Assembly: GCF_008107635.1 (NCBI RefSeq)
Contig: NZ_SDGZ01000004.1
Span: forward strand, 62,001 to 126,000
DNA: 64,000 nucleotides
Source of the DNA: Weissella muntiaci
GTDB taxonomy: Bacteria; Bacillota; Bacilli; Lactobacillales; Lactobacillaceae
Direction of reading: 5' to 3'
Part shown: positions 34,347-43,336 of the stretch, one piece after another
How positions within the stretch are numbered: position 1 is the stretch's first letter
How the letters are laid out: every line of letters starts with the position of its first letter
The notes under the pieces: generated by a model
Database searches by the model: none
The model's input: the letters and a program-made list of their open reading frames with translations, nothing else
Told to the model about the DNA's origin: nothing
Made by a program: the position numbers and the translations under genes

Positions 34347-35210
34347 TTGAAACTGGTATTAGATGAAAAGAAAATCAGAAAGGGTAAGCCGATTGGTTTG
34401 CCTTATGTTGGATCAAAGAAAAAGATTAGTAAGAAGATAGTTGAAATTATTAAGCAGAATTTCGGCACTGACAAGCCTGTGTATGACATTTTCGGCGGTG
34501 GTGGAGCAATTACTGCGGAACTAATTTTAAACGGCTTAGACGTACATTATAACGATTTGGACAAGTCTATTACTGATATGTTCCACCGTGTGATTAATCA
34601 AGATAGAGAATGGATTAAGACGCTGATTATTAGCCGCGAAGAGTTCATGCAAATCAGAGACAAGCAAGATAAAACTGTCGATGACGAGTTGAAACTGCTT
34701 GTTAATTCATTTGGCAATGATCGTAAAAGTTATTTGTATTCCAAAGAGATGTCGAAAATAAAATTTGATTTGGCGATTGACATTATTAAGAATCACAATG
34801 TGTTCTCTGGTTACAAGCAAACATATACATATAAAAATGTCGTAGCAAATATAGAACGATTAGAGAAGTTACAGCAATTAGGGCAATTAAAGCAGCTAGA
34901 GCGATTGCAACAAGTAAATGATGTGATAGCTACTAACTTAGACTACAGAGATTTCTCGAATATTACAGATTCTATCTTGTATTTAGATCCGCCTTATGAA
35001 AACGCAGCAAATAAATATAAGAATACTTTTGATAGTCCAGCCTTTTATGACTGGGCTTTTTCTATGTCTAAAAATAACATTGTTCTGATTTCTAGCTATG
35101 AGATCAGTGATGATAGGTTCGAGCCTGTCTTTGAATTTAGAACAGCACGGTCTACTTTCCAAGGTGGAACCGGCAAACGTTACGAGAAGCTATTCATGGT
35201 AAAGCAATAG
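34347..35210 (+). CDS. Dam-like DNA N6-adenine methyltransferase (D12 class)
   Basis: A 287-residue class alpha methylase. The SAM-binding motif is VYDIFGGGGAITAEL near residue 48, and the catalytic motif is LYLDPPYENA near 213; GLPYVGSKKKI at the N-terminus is typical of D12 enzymes. No partner nuclease is nearby, so it is a solitary phage methylase that may protect phage DNA from restriction. A leucine/glutamine repeat tract (EKLQQLGQLKQLERLQQ) lies at about 172-188. It starts with TTG behind GGGGGTGAG. Confidence 0.9.
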   Translation: MKLVLDEKKIRKGKPIGLPYVGSKKKISKKIVEIIKQNFGTDKPVYDIFGGGGAITAELILNGLDVHYNDLDKSITDMFHRVINQDREWIKTLIISREEFMQIRDKQDKTVDDELKLLVNSFGNDRKSYLYSKEMSKIKFDLAIDIIKNHNVFSGYKQTYTYKNVVANIERLEKLQQLGQLKQLERLQQVNDVIATNLDYRDFSNITDSILYLDPPYENAANKYKNTFDSPAFYDWAFSMSKNNIVLISSYEISDDRFEPVFEFRTARSTFQGGTGKRYEKLFMVKQ

Positions 35211-35248
35211 TCTATTTTGGAAAGAAAGGTGGTGGGAGATGTGTAGTT

Positions 35249-35377
35249 ATGAAAAGAGATAAAGATTATGGCTTAGTATCTGGTAGCGATGAGTTGCAGA
35301 TATTGAGACGGCTAGAAGATGAACTTAGTAATGATCAATGGAAGCCTAAAATGAATAATGCTTTTCATGTAGTTTAA
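35249..35377 (+). CDS. Small phage protein (42 aa)
   Basis: A 42-residue soluble peptide (MKRDKDYGLVSGSDELQILR) that starts 12 bases after GGTGGGAGA. No family recognised; it could be a real small gene in the gap after the methylase. Confidence 0.45.
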   Translation: MKRDKDYGLVSGSDELQILRRLEDELSNDQWKPKMNNAFHVV

Positions 35378-35425
35378 TCTAATATATAATTACTCACTAA
35401 GGTTAAATCTAATAAGGTGAGTATT

Positions 35426-35797
35426 ATGGATGAAGATGACGCAGTATACAGAAGAGCAAAGGATTTCTTTGAGAATCACTACAAAGATAGAGGTATGGTA
35501 AAGTGGCAAGGATATTTCTTGTCTGATCATACCGAAGATGTGCGTAAGAATGACACAGCAAGAGCAGTCGCCAGAAATCAAAAGGCAATGCCTGAGATGG
35601 AACTGGACGAGATTACAGAGAAGTTGTTTAAGGCTTATGCTAACAACTTACATGTATCAGTACAGGAACGAAGTAAGCAAGGTGAGAACTTTCCGCCTAT
35701 CATTCAAGGCAAGGTTCAAGGATTCGATGAACAGTATATCTTTATCGGCAATGATCGGATTGAATTAGACAATCTACTTTGGTGTTCAATTGAATAG
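35426..35797 (+). CDS. YolD-like phage protein
   Basis: A 123-residue protein that fits the YolD family: RGMVKWQGYFLSDHTEDV at the start, then ISVQERSKQ-like and GKVQGFDEQYIFIGNDRIELD near the end. In Bacillus, YolD-like genes are partnered with Y-family polymerases of the UmuC type; no polymerase is in this prophage, so it may act with a host enzyme (inference). I chose ATG 35426 behind AAGGTGAG. Confidence 0.78.
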   Translation: MDEDDAVYRRAKDFFENHYKDRGMVKWQGYFLSDHTEDVRKNDTARAVARNQKAMPEMELDEITEKLFKAYANNLHVSVQERSKQGENFPPIIQGKVQGFDEQYIFIGNDRIELDNLLWCSIE

Positions 35798-35850
35798 TTA
35801 CTAAGTCACTAGCATTTGTTAGTGGCTATTTTTGTATATGGAGAATTGTT

Positions 35851-36219
35851 ATGGAAAAGAAGACATTAAAAGTTGACGTTGATACTGAGATGTTGGAGTT
35901 GGTAATGAATGCGTTTAGACTAGGGCTAGATGCAGGACGTGGCGATGAGAATTACCATCTTGGACTAAGTACTTCTATTGATGGATTCATCAAAGAGAAT
36001 ATTAAAACATTAGTGAAAGTTAAGGATTATCATCCTGTTGGACAGGCGGACTTACCAAAAGGTTTGCATGTTACATCGGGAGTGAATGGAGCTGATGGTT
36101 CTCGTGTTGATGGTTTGACAGATGGCGAGGGTAATCATTATTGGAGACAAGAAGGTTCTCATGAGATGACGGCGAGAGGACTAGGTGTAGATGACACAGA
36201 CGTTCTACAAGAAGGTTGA
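35851..36219 (+). CDS. Phage protein of unknown function (122 aa)
   Basis: An acidic soluble protein (KVDVDTEMLELVMNAFRLGL, then Gly/Asp-rich HVTSGVNGADGSRVDG). GGAGAATTG precedes the ATG. It overlaps the HNH gene by 29 bases. No family recognised. Confidence 0.6.
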   Translation: MEKKTLKVDVDTEMLELVMNAFRLGLDAGRGDENYHLGLSTSIDGFIKENIKTLVKVKDYHPVGQADLPKGLHVTSGVNGADGSRVDGLTDGEGNHYWRQEGSHEMTARGLGVDDTDVLQEG

Positions 36220-36511
36220 TAGAGTTAGGTTCTATCATTCGAGAAGGTGGAAGAAGTTACGTGATGAAGTAGTCGAGAAGTATCATCATGAATGTGTGAT
36301 GTGTTTAGCTGAAGGTAGGATCACTACTGATAGGATGCCGGGTATAGTGATAGAGGTAGACCATATACAGTCCATTATTGATCGACCTGACCTAGTGCTT
36401 GATGCAAGCAACTTGCAACCATTGTGTCGTGAACATCACAATGCTAAACATAAAAAATATATGTCAATGTTGAAATCAAATAAAAAGAATTCTGACGAAT
36501 GGTTTGGATAG
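36191..36511 (+). CDS. HNH endonuclease of the packaging module
   Basis: A 106-residue HNH nuclease. The zinc ribbon cysteines are in CVMCLAEG and LCREHH, and the catalytic part is VIEVDHIQSI followed by ASNLQPLC and HNAKH. In cos-type phages such an HNH protein next to the terminase genes is needed for specific cos cleavage. That fits its place here: directly upstream of a G/C-run region and the small terminase gene. Confidence 0.9.
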   Translation: MTQTFYKKVDRVRFYHSRRWKKLRDEVVEKYHHECVMCLAEGRITTDRMPGIVIEVDHIQSIIDRPDLVLDASNLQPLCREHHNAKHKKYMSMLKSNKKNSDEWFG

Positions 36512-36630
36512 AAAATGATACCCCCCACCTAAAAAAAATCGAGTTTCAAAGGCTTTGGGGTACCGGGGGTAGGGGACTAGACTGTCCAAAATATTCGAAA
36601 TTTTGCCAGAGGGGGGGTGTAAGCTAAAAT
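36512..36630. other. Candidate cos region
   Basis: This 119-base gap between the HNH and small terminase genes holds a C run (CCCCCC), G runs (GGGG, GGGGG, GGGG) and a G7 run against an otherwise AT-rich background, including GGGGTACCGGGGGTAGGGG. G/C-rich clusters in this exact place are typical of cos sites of phages with HNH-terminase modules. The cut position cannot be read. Confidence 0.6.
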
Positions 36631-36972
36631 ATGGGACGTTCAAAACTTGAAAAAAGCCTTATTGACGCGGTTTCGGCTAATCATGAGATAACTGAGTATG
36701 AACTCGAATTAGTGCAAAAATACGGCGATTTGGGGCGGATTTGGGACGATTTGAGCGCTGATATTAAGGCTACGGGCGTTATGATTGATGTTGCAAGTGG
36801 AAACAACGTTTATCATAAGGTCAATCCAGCCGTGACTGAAAAACAGAGAATTAGCTCAACTATGAATGGGATTTTAAGAACATTAGGTATTGATTCCAAA
36901 GGATTATCAGAAAACAGTAAAACAAATAAGATAGGTGGTGGTTTAAGTGATAGAAAACGCTCACGTAACTAA
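36631..36972 (+). CDS. terS: Terminase small subunit, P27 family
   Basis: A 113-residue P27-type small terminase (IWDDLSADIKATGVMIDVAS, then NPAVTEKQRISSTMNGILRTLGID). It would bind the cos region upstream and bring the large subunit to it. It overlaps the large terminase gene by 26 bases. It begins after the G7 run, which may also serve as its ribosome site (GGGGGGGTG). Confidence 0.85.
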   Translation: MGRSKLEKSLIDAVSANHEITEYELELVQKYGDLGRIWDDLSADIKATGVMIDVASGNNVYHKVNPAVTEKQRISSTMNGILRTLGIDSKGLSENSKTNKIGGGLSDRKRSRN

Positions 36973-38635
36973 CTACATTAACTTGTATAAGAGCGGGAAG
37001 ATCAAATTAAACAAACGCCGTCAAAAATTAGTGTGGCTCTTGGAAAGTGATGTGTTGAAAAGAGATGATTTATATTTTGATGAAGATCGGATTGAGGAGT
37101 TAATAAACTTTTCATCCGATTTTTTCTTTGAACATACTGATTTCCAGAAGTTTACTGACGCTCTGTTGTTCTTGTATAAAAAGGAAGATGACGAACCATT
37201 TTTTGACCGTATTTTATTAGTGCTAGGACGTGGAGCAGGTAAGAACGGCTGGATAACGACGGTTGCCTTGTTTTTAATTTCTGAGCTTAACGGAGTACGA
37301 AATTATAATGTGGGAATTGTTGCTAACTCGTTAGATCAAGCAATGACATCAGTTGATGAAATTAACGCAGCCATTATTGAATATCCAGAGTTAAACGATT
37401 CTTTTTATAATTTGAAAAGAGCAATTTCATCAACGTTGATGGGTGGAAAAATAACCCCTCGGACAAGCAACGTCAAAACAAAGGACGGTGCCAGAGATAG
37501 TTTAGTTGTATTTGATGAAGTTCACGCTTATGAGAATGATGCAATTGTGAATGTCTTTGAATCTGGTCTTGGTAAGGTTCCTGAATCACGTTCTATTATG
37601 ATTGGTTCTATGGGATTCGTTCGTGGCGCATTTATGGATCAAATGTTAGATACCGGCGATAAAGTTTTAAATGGTGATTTGCCTGCTAGTGATTTGTTAC
37701 CGATAGTTGCGCAACTTGATACCCCTGAACAAGTGAATGATTTTGATAACTGGGAATTAGCAAATCCAATGCTAGTAAAACCACTATCAAAGTATGGACA
37801 AATGCTATTTGGAAAAATCAAGAAGCAATTTCGGACAATGTCAGAATCAGATAGTGCACGAGCTGAATTCATGACTAAACGAATGAACCTTCCAACTGTC
37901 GACGTTACTAAAAGTGTCGCTAGTAAAGAAGAGATTACTGCAACTAACCAAGAAATTGAAGTTCCAGTTGGAAGTATGGCAATAGGTGCAGTGGATTTCT
38001 CGTCTATCCGTGATTTCACAGCCGTAGGGCTTCTTTTCTTTGTAGATGGTAAATATGTATGGCAGACACATAGCTTCGCTACAAAGGCTTTTGTAAGCCA
38101 ATACATGGGATATAACTTATCTCCAGAAGATGTTAAAGGCAGTAATGTTTTTGCACCCCTAAAAGAGTGGGAAGCAAAAGGCGATCTGACTATATTGGAC
38201 GATCCAACAATTAGCCCAAGCGTTGTAACTGATTGGTTTGATGCCAGACGAGATATTTATCAAATAAACGAAATTGTTATGGATAATTTTCGAGCTGAAT
38301 TGCTACGGCAGTCCTTTTTACAGTCAGGATTCAATAATTTGAACGTGATTAGGAATCCAAAAGCTATTTCAGGATTACTTGCCCCACGTATCGAAGAAGG
38401 ATTTGCCAACGGAAGCTTTGCTTGGGGTGATGTTCCGATCATGCGCTGGTACACGTGGAATGTTTTAGTTAATGTGAAGGCTGATGGTAACCGAGAGTAC
38501 CTAAAGAAGGAAGAACGTAAACGTAAAACCGATGGTTTTATGGCGTTCATATATGCCTTGTATCGCGCTGACGAATTAACGAATGGTGTTGATGTGGCGG
38601 CCAATCTTGAAGCGATGCTAAATATTGATTTTTAA
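36947..38635 (+). CDS. terL: Terminase large subunit
   Basis: A 562-residue packaging motor. The ATPase P-loop deviant is LVLGRGAGKNGW near residue 90, and the Walker B strand is SLVVFDEVHAYE near 190. The nuclease domain carries acidic residues in GAVDFSSIRDF near 348 and further C-terminal ones. It drives DNA into the prohead and cuts it at cos with the small subunit and HNH protein. Start GTG behind AGGTGG. Confidence 0.92.
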   Translation: MIENAHVTNYINLYKSGKIKLNKRRQKLVWLLESDVLKRDDLYFDEDRIEELINFSSDFFFEHTDFQKFTDALLFLYKKEDDEPFFDRILLVLGRGAGKNGWITTVALFLISELNGVRNYNVGIVANSLDQAMTSVDEINAAIIEYPELNDSFYNLKRAISSTLMGGKITPRTSNVKTKDGARDSLVVFDEVHAYENDAIVNVFESGLGKVPESRSIMIGSMGFVRGAFMDQMLDTGDKVLNGDLPASDLLPIVAQLDTPEQVNDFDNWELANPMLVKPLSKYGQMLFGKIKKQFRTMSESDSARAEFMTKRMNLPTVDVTKSVASKEEITATNQEIEVPVGSMAIGAVDFSSIRDFTAVGLLFFVDGKYVWQTHSFATKAFVSQYMGYNLSPEDVKGSNVFAPLKEWEAKGDLTILDDPTISPSVVTDWFDARRDIYQINEIVMDNFRAELLRQSFLQSGFNNLNVIRNPKAISGLLAPRIEEGFANGSFAWGDVPIMRWYTWNVLVNVKADGNREYLKKEERKRKTDGFMAFIYALYRADELTNGVDVAANLEAMLNIDF

Positions 38636-38647
38636 GGAGGTGATTAG

Positions 38648-39748
38648 TTGGGATGGTTTGATTTTAGGCGCAAAGGTGTGGCTCGTGATCCGGTAAGTGA
38701 TAAGTTATTTGAGGTAATCTTTAGTAATGAAAAGCGGAAGATGAGTGAATATGGCATGCAAGTAGTTGCTAACTTTATTGCTCGAACGTTTATGACTTTG
38801 AAGGTTGAATCTGATAAGAAGGTTAATCAAAAGGCACTTAGCATTTCGCCAAATCCTAATCAGAATGCAAGTGAGTTCTGGCGGGATATTGTGTATAAGT
38901 TGGTCATGGAAAATGAAGCTTTGGTTATCACAAATGATACTAAGAGCCTTTTAATAGCAAATGATTTCACAGTTGATGAATTTGCGAATGTAGAAAACGT
39001 ATTTAGTTCAGTGAGCGTTGGAAATTTTACCTTCCAGCGTTCTTTTATTTCCTCAGATGTTTGGCACTTGAAACTGAATACAGATGATTGGCGTAAGTCT
39101 TTCATCAAGACAAATGAAGAACTAGATAACATTTATAACTACGTCATTAATAACGTAAAAATGCGTAACCAATTCAGAGCAACTGTTGGTATTGAATCTA
39201 ATGCTGGTTTAAACAATCAGACAAACGTTGAGGGAAGTCTTAAAAAGGTACTCGACAAGGTAAAAAACTCAATTACCAGCGATTCAATTGCTATCATGCC
39301 TGAGCTAACTGGTATTAAGTATGACGAGAAAAGCCAATCTTATTCGGCTGGTGGTACGGGTGTTGATGAGATTAGCCGATTGAAAAAGTTGGTCATCGAA
39401 GACGTTGCCGCCATGCTTGGTGTACCGGTAGCTATGATTTCAGGGACACAAGCTGATACATCAGGCGTTGCTGATCAATACCGAGAAAATGTTGTAATGC
39501 CAATTTTGATCATGATTCAACGTGAATTGCAGATGAAATTTAATGATCCGTCAATTCTGTTGAGTTTTGAGCGTGATATGTCGATTGTTCGTAACTCTGA
39601 ACAGATTGATAAGCTGATTAGTTCTGGTTACGCAACACGAAACATGATTGCAGATCTATTCGCAATGAAACCAACAGAAGGTGGCGATGAGTTTATCATG
39701 ACCAAGAATTATGAACAAGCCAATAAAGGAGGTGATGTAGTTGATTAG
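38648..39748 (+). CDS. Portal protein, HK97 family
   Basis: A 366-residue portal of the HK97/lambda type: SISPNPNQNASEFWRDIVYKL in the N-terminal half and EDVAAMLGVPVAMISG plus a disordered C-terminus ending KPTEGGDEFIMTKNY. Twelve copies form the ring through which DNA passes. It starts with TTG behind a perfect AAGGAGGTGAT. Its end overlaps the protease start. The same segment is found decayed in the remnant at 57427. Confidence 0.9.
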   Translation: MGWFDFRRKGVARDPVSDKLFEVIFSNEKRKMSEYGMQVVANFIARTFMTLKVESDKKVNQKALSISPNPNQNASEFWRDIVYKLVMENEALVITNDTKSLLIANDFTVDEFANVENVFSSVSVGNFTFQRSFISSDVWHLKLNTDDWRKSFIKTNEELDNIYNYVINNVKMRNQFRATVGIESNAGLNNQTNVEGSLKKVLDKVKNSITSDSIAIMPELTGIKYDEKSQSYSAGGTGVDEISRLKKLVIEDVAAMLGVPVAMISGTQADTSGVADQYRENVVMPILIMIQRELQMKFNDPSILLSFERDMSIVRNSEQIDKLISSGYATRNMIADLFAMKPTEGGDEFIMTKNYEQANKGGDVVD

Positions 39749-40526
39749 TATTTTAGGGCAAATTGCATCAGATGAAGATGCACAAGCTCTTAGAGAACAA
39801 GGAATGAATGTTGCTTCACCCGGTGATGTTAGGGCGGCGTTAGCGGAGGAAACTGGAGATAATATTAACGTTGAAATCTCATCTCCCGGTGGCAATGTTG
39901 TTGCTGGTAGTGAGATATATTCAATGCTACGGGCGAGCGGAAAGCATATCACAGTTAATGTGACGGGAATTGCCGCTAGTGCAGCGAGCGTTATTGCAAC
40001 AGCTGGAGACGAAGTGTTAATTTCGCCAACCGCGCAAATTATGATTCATAATGCACGCTTAGCTGATGGAACTCAAACGGATGACACTAGAGTTGTAAGT
40101 GAGAGTTTAGCTAATGCTTATGCGCTAAAAAGTAATTTATCGCGAGATGAAATTACTTATTTGATGGAGAACGAAACATATATCACGGCTGGCCAAGCTG
40201 TAAAATACGGTTTTGCTGACGGATTTATGTTTAATGATGATGACCCTGCAATTGTTGCAGAACTAAAAACGGAGGACAAAAAAATGGATCCAGAGAAGAA
40301 GACTAACCCAGAAGAGCAACCAAAGACTGGGAATGATGATTTAACTAAGGTGTTGCAAGATATTTTGGCTGAATTGAAAGGCATTCACGCCGATATGTCA
40401 GCCAAGAAGGATGAAGCTGACGATAAGGACAAGCAACCTGCTCCAAAGCAGGAAACAGCTCCTACGGCATTCAATCAAGAAACTATCTCAGCAATCGCCA
40501 CTGCGGTTGCAAACGCACTTGTTTAA
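39741..40526 (+). CDS. Head maturation protease, ClpP-like
   Basis: A 261-residue S14-type prohead protease. The catalytic serine lies in GIAASAASVIATAGD (Ser80) and the histidine in IMIHNARL (His103). The fold matches ClpP. After about residue 175 the protein changes to a charged, helical, scaffold-like tail. An internal in-frame ATG at 40284, eight bases after GGAGG, would release that tail alone. It starts with TTG, overlapping the portal gene. Confidence 0.9.
   Translation: MISILGQIASDEDAQALREQGMNVASPGDVRAALAEETGDNINVEISSPGGNVVAGSEIYSMLRASGKHITVNVTGIAASAASVIATAGDEVLISPTAQIMIHNARLADGTQTDDTRVVSESLANAYALKSNLSRDEITYLMENETYITAGQAVKYGFADGFMFNDDDPAIVAELKTEDKKMDPEKKTNPEEQPKTGNDDLTKVLQDILAELKGIHADMSAKKDEADDKDKQPAPKQETAPTAFNQETISAIATAVANALV
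40284..40526 (+). CDS. Nested scaffold protein from an internal start
   Basis: In frame with the protease, ATG 40284 is preceded by GGAGGACA at ideal spacing. The 80-residue product (MDPEKKTNPEEQPK to AVANALV) is highly charged, has a predicted helix (VLQDILAELKGIHADM) and ends with a second helix, as scaffolds do. This is the same gene-in-gene layout as lambda C/Nu3. No separate scaffold gene is seen between protease and capsid, which supports it. Confidence 0.75.
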   Translation: MDPEKKTNPEEQPKTGNDDLTKVLQDILAELKGIHADMSAKKDEADDKDKQPAPKQETAPTAFNQETISAIATAVANALV

Positions 40527-40543
40527 TTTAGGAGGATTTTAGT

Positions 40544-41860
40544 ATGAGTATGGATTTGGAACAAACACCAAAGCAAAAGATGGAAGCACACATGCGCGAA
40601 GTTATGCAGGGTGTACTCGCAGAGATGAATGCTGGTAAGTCATCAGGGATCACAATGACGGCCAAGGAAAAGAAGTTCTTTGCGGCTATTACTACTGATG
40701 TTGGTACGAAAGATGCAGAGCTTTTACCAGAAGAAACTATCAATGAAGTGTTTGATGCTTTGACTGAAGATCATCCATTCCTTGAAACGTTGAGTATGCA
40801 AAACACTGGTTTGCGTATGAAACTTATCAAAGCTAATACAGCTGGAACTGCCGTTTGGGGAGAAATCTTTGGCGACATTAAGGGACAACTTGATGCTGAC
40901 TTCGTAACTGAGGACGATTTGCAAAATAAGCTTACTGCTTTTATTGCATTGCCTAAGGATATGTCAGACTTTGGCCCTGATTGGATTAAGAAGTTTGTTA
41001 TTACTCAATTGACAGAAGCAATGTCAGTAGCACTTGAAGAAGGATTTATGTCTGGAGATGGGAAAGACACGCCTACTGGACTGATGATGGATATGACAAC
41101 TGGAAAAGTTGTTGATAAGAATAAGGTTCAATATTCTAAGAAGGCCATTACAGGCGTAATTGATTTCTCAGATCATTCTAAGGTACAGAATGCAATCGCA
41201 GAAATCGCACAACGTCTATCAATGACAATCAACGGTAAAATGTTGAAGCCTGATAATTCATTGTCATTGGCTTTGAACCCTAGTCAATATGAAATTATCC
41301 GAGGCGCTTTCACAGTACAAAATGCAAGTGGTGTCTATGTTGAAGCCTATCCACTTGGAATTAAGGTTGTGCCAGCTATGGGAGTTCCATTTGGTGAAGC
41401 AGTTGCTTACCGTGCGTCTCGTTATGTTGCCGCAATCGGTGGTGGTTTGAATATTCAACAATACGACCAAACGTTGGCAATGGAAGATATGGATTTGTAC
41501 ATTGCTAAACAATTTGCTAATGGTGAAGCATTGGATAACAATGTCTCAGCGATCTATGAAATCATTTTGCCTGAGGTTATTACTCACAAGGATGGTAACG
41601 TACCAGTAGCTAGTGTTGATATGTCACAAAAGACTGCCGCAATGAAAGTTGGAGACACTAAACAAGTAACTGCGACTGTTTCACCAGCTGATGCAACAAA
41701 TACTAAGGTTACTTATGAAACAAGTAATGACAAAGTAGCAGCAGTTGCGGCTGACGGAACAATTACAGCAGTTGCGGAAGGATCAGCAACCATTACTGCT
41801 ACTACAGAAGATGGTGGATTTAAGGCAACAGTTGCGGTTACAGTAACGGCCGCCGCCTAA
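40544..41860 (+). CDS. Major capsid protein with C-terminal Big2 domain
   Basis: A 438-residue HK97-fold capsid protein: a scaffold-like N-terminal arm (about 1-60), the core with WGEIFGDIKGQLDA, DWIKKFVITQLTEA and VPAMGVPFGEAVAYRAS, then from about residue 355 a bacterial Ig-like (Big2) domain (ASVDMSQKTAAMKVGDTKQ, VAAVAADGTITAVAEG). The domain would stand on the outside of the head. GGAGG precedes the ATG by 9 bases. The tail tube protein carries a related domain. Confidence 0.9.
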   Translation: MSMDLEQTPKQKMEAHMREVMQGVLAEMNAGKSSGITMTAKEKKFFAAITTDVGTKDAELLPEETINEVFDALTEDHPFLETLSMQNTGLRMKLIKANTAGTAVWGEIFGDIKGQLDADFVTEDDLQNKLTAFIALPKDMSDFGPDWIKKFVITQLTEAMSVALEEGFMSGDGKDTPTGLMMDMTTGKVVDKNKVQYSKKAITGVIDFSDHSKVQNAIAEIAQRLSMTINGKMLKPDNSLSLALNPSQYEIIRGAFTVQNASGVYVEAYPLGIKVVPAMGVPFGEAVAYRASRYVAAIGGGLNIQQYDQTLAMEDMDLYIAKQFANGEALDNNVSAIYEIILPEVITHKDGNVPVASVDMSQKTAAMKVGDTKQVTATVSPADATNTKVTYETSNDKVAAVAADGTITAVAEGSATITATTEDGGFKATVAVTVTAAA

Positions 41861-41874
41861 TAAGGAGGTAAACA

Positions 41875-42162
41875 ATGGACGAAGCTACATTGTTACCAAA
41901 GCTAAAAGAACGGTTAAAGATTTTTCATGATGAAGAAGATAAGGCGTTAATTGACATCATTAAATCAGCAAAAGCCACATTGAAAGATGCGATTGGGTTC
42001 GATTTGGATGCCGAAAATGACGCATATATCAATCTTGTAATCATTCGTGCCATGTATGTTTATAATGACGCTGCTGAGTATTTCTTTGAGAATTACCGTA
42101 GCGAAATTAATGATGTCATTCTGAACTTTGGGGGTGATGAAAATGTACAAGGGACAACGTAA
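41875..42162 (+). CDS. Head-tail connector protein
   Basis: A 95-residue helical protein (MDEATLLPKLKERLKIFHDEED, then IRAMYVYNDAAEYFFENY) typical of the gp6-like connectors that bind below the portal. AAGGAGG precedes the ATG. It overlaps the next gene. Confidence 0.82.
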   Translation: MDEATLLPKLKERLKIFHDEEDKALIDIIKSAKATLKDAIGFDLDAENDAYINLVIIRAMYVYNDAAEYFFENYRSEINDVILNFGGDENVQGTT

Positions 42163-42547
42163 GCAAGCCCAGAAGTATCATCAGGAAGAGTTTCGTATTC
42201 CTTTTGTTATCTATAAAAAAGGCGAGCGCATCTCACAGACTGGTTATGGTTACAAGCTGAATAAGATCGCTAAAGGTTTAGGATTGGTATATGCACCTTC
42301 TGCCAAAGACAGAGATATTTTAGGTGATAGACTAACCTCAACTAGCTTTACGCTCATCATGCCACAACAAAACGGACTTTTAATTAGTTCAGATACGCTA
42401 ATAAAAATTGATGAGCCACGCTTAATTAGTGATGGCTTTTTTGATGTCATTGAAGTGTTGCCAGATATTCAAAACGGCAGATACATGAAGCTGTTAGTTA
42501 ATCGGACTAAACAAGGAAATAAGTTTGAGGTGGTTGAAGATGAGTAG
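42143..42547 (+). CDS. Head closure protein
   Basis: A 134-residue beta-rich protein in the place and size of SPP1 gp16-like head closure proteins (RIPFVIYKKGERISQTGYG, FTLIMPQQNGLLISSDTL). I chose ATG 42143, with GGGGGTGAT upstream; the frame extends five codons further to a TTG. It closes the head after packaging. It overlaps both neighbours. Confidence 0.75.
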   Translation: MYKGQRKQAQKYHQEEFRIPFVIYKKGERISQTGYGYKLNKIAKGLGLVYAPSAKDRDILGDRLTSTSFTLIMPQQNGLLISSDTLIKIDEPRLISDGFFDVIEVLPDIQNGRYMKLLVNRTKQGNKFEVVEDE

Positions 42548-42959
42548 CGGTGTACAAGTTGAGGGAATGGATCAGATTAAAAAGAATTTGGAACGTAAGC
42601 TTGGCAGGTCAACCATGCTCGCAACCACAGAGCAATTCGCGAAGAAAGCAGGGGTGGCCGGACAACAAATTGTTCGTTCAGCTGAGCGGAGTTATCAAAA
42701 TACTGGAAAATCTGTTCAACAAACAACTTATAAAGTACAACGTGGCATAGTTGGCGGACATTATGTTCGTATTGGTTGGAAAGGTAATCGTAAACCTTTG
42801 GTTCATTTGAATGAATTAGGTTATACGAAGAAAACTAAGGGCGGTCTAAGACGGATTCAACCTAGAGGAATGGGCAAGATTGAGGATACAAAGTTGTCTA
42901 TTGGTAAAACATCACTAGAATTAGCTAAACGTTTAATGAAGGAGCAGATGGGTAAATGA
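42540..42959 (+). CDS. HK97 gp10-like tail component
   Basis: A 139-residue basic protein (GMDQIKKNLERKLGRSTML, VRIGWKGNRKPLVHLNELGY) of the HK97 gp10 family, a tail completion or joining protein. GAGGTGG precedes ATG 42540. It overlaps the preceding and following genes by a few bases. Confidence 0.8.
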   Translation: MSSGVQVEGMDQIKKNLERKLGRSTMLATTEQFAKKAGVAGQQIVRSAERSYQNTGKSVQQTTYKVQRGIVGGHYVRIGWKGNRKPLVHLNELGYTKKTKGGLRRIQPRGMGKIEDTKLSIGKTSLELAKRLMKEQMGK

Positions 42960-43327
42960 AAATTGAGGCATTGTTGGATTTAATTAATTCAGATAACAAT
43001 TTAATGGAACTAACTGGTCAGATTAAAGCGGAGCTATTTCGAGTTGAAGATGTGGAACCAATCGAAACTGGAGCACGAATTATCTTAGCTCCTACTGCTT
43101 GGGGTAATCCGGATAATTGGGGAAGTAATCGACCTCAACGGCGCACTTTTGATTTTCAGATCAATGTTGAAAGTTCAGACTTGGCATTGTCATTAGATGT
43201 GGCAGATGCTTTGGAAGAATTGTTTATGAAAAATAAGATTAATCGCATGGGATCAACGATCTCAGAAAACGTTGAATATTTAATGGTTATCGCTAGACGT
43301 TATCGTTTTAGCGATATTTTTAATTAG
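42956..43327 (+). CDS. Tail terminator-like protein
   Basis: A 123-residue protein in the position between gp10-like and tail tube genes (DFQINVESSDLALSLDVADALEELF) that normally encodes the tail terminator, which caps the tube. Assigned by position and size, since motifs are weak. ATGA overlap with the previous gene. Confidence 0.7.
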   Translation: MKIEALLDLINSDNNLMELTGQIKAELFRVEDVEPIETGARIILAPTAWGNPDNWGSNRPQRRTFDFQINVESSDLALSLDVADALEELFMKNKINRMGSTISENVEYLMVIARRYRFSDIFN

Positions 43328-43336
43328 GAGGAATTT

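Noticed and set aside
34347-36511. A restriction-modification system made of the Dam-like methylase and the HNH protein
   Set aside because: The HNH gene lies two kilobases away directly before the terminase genes, is the packaging type, and has no specificity domain; the methylase looks solitary.
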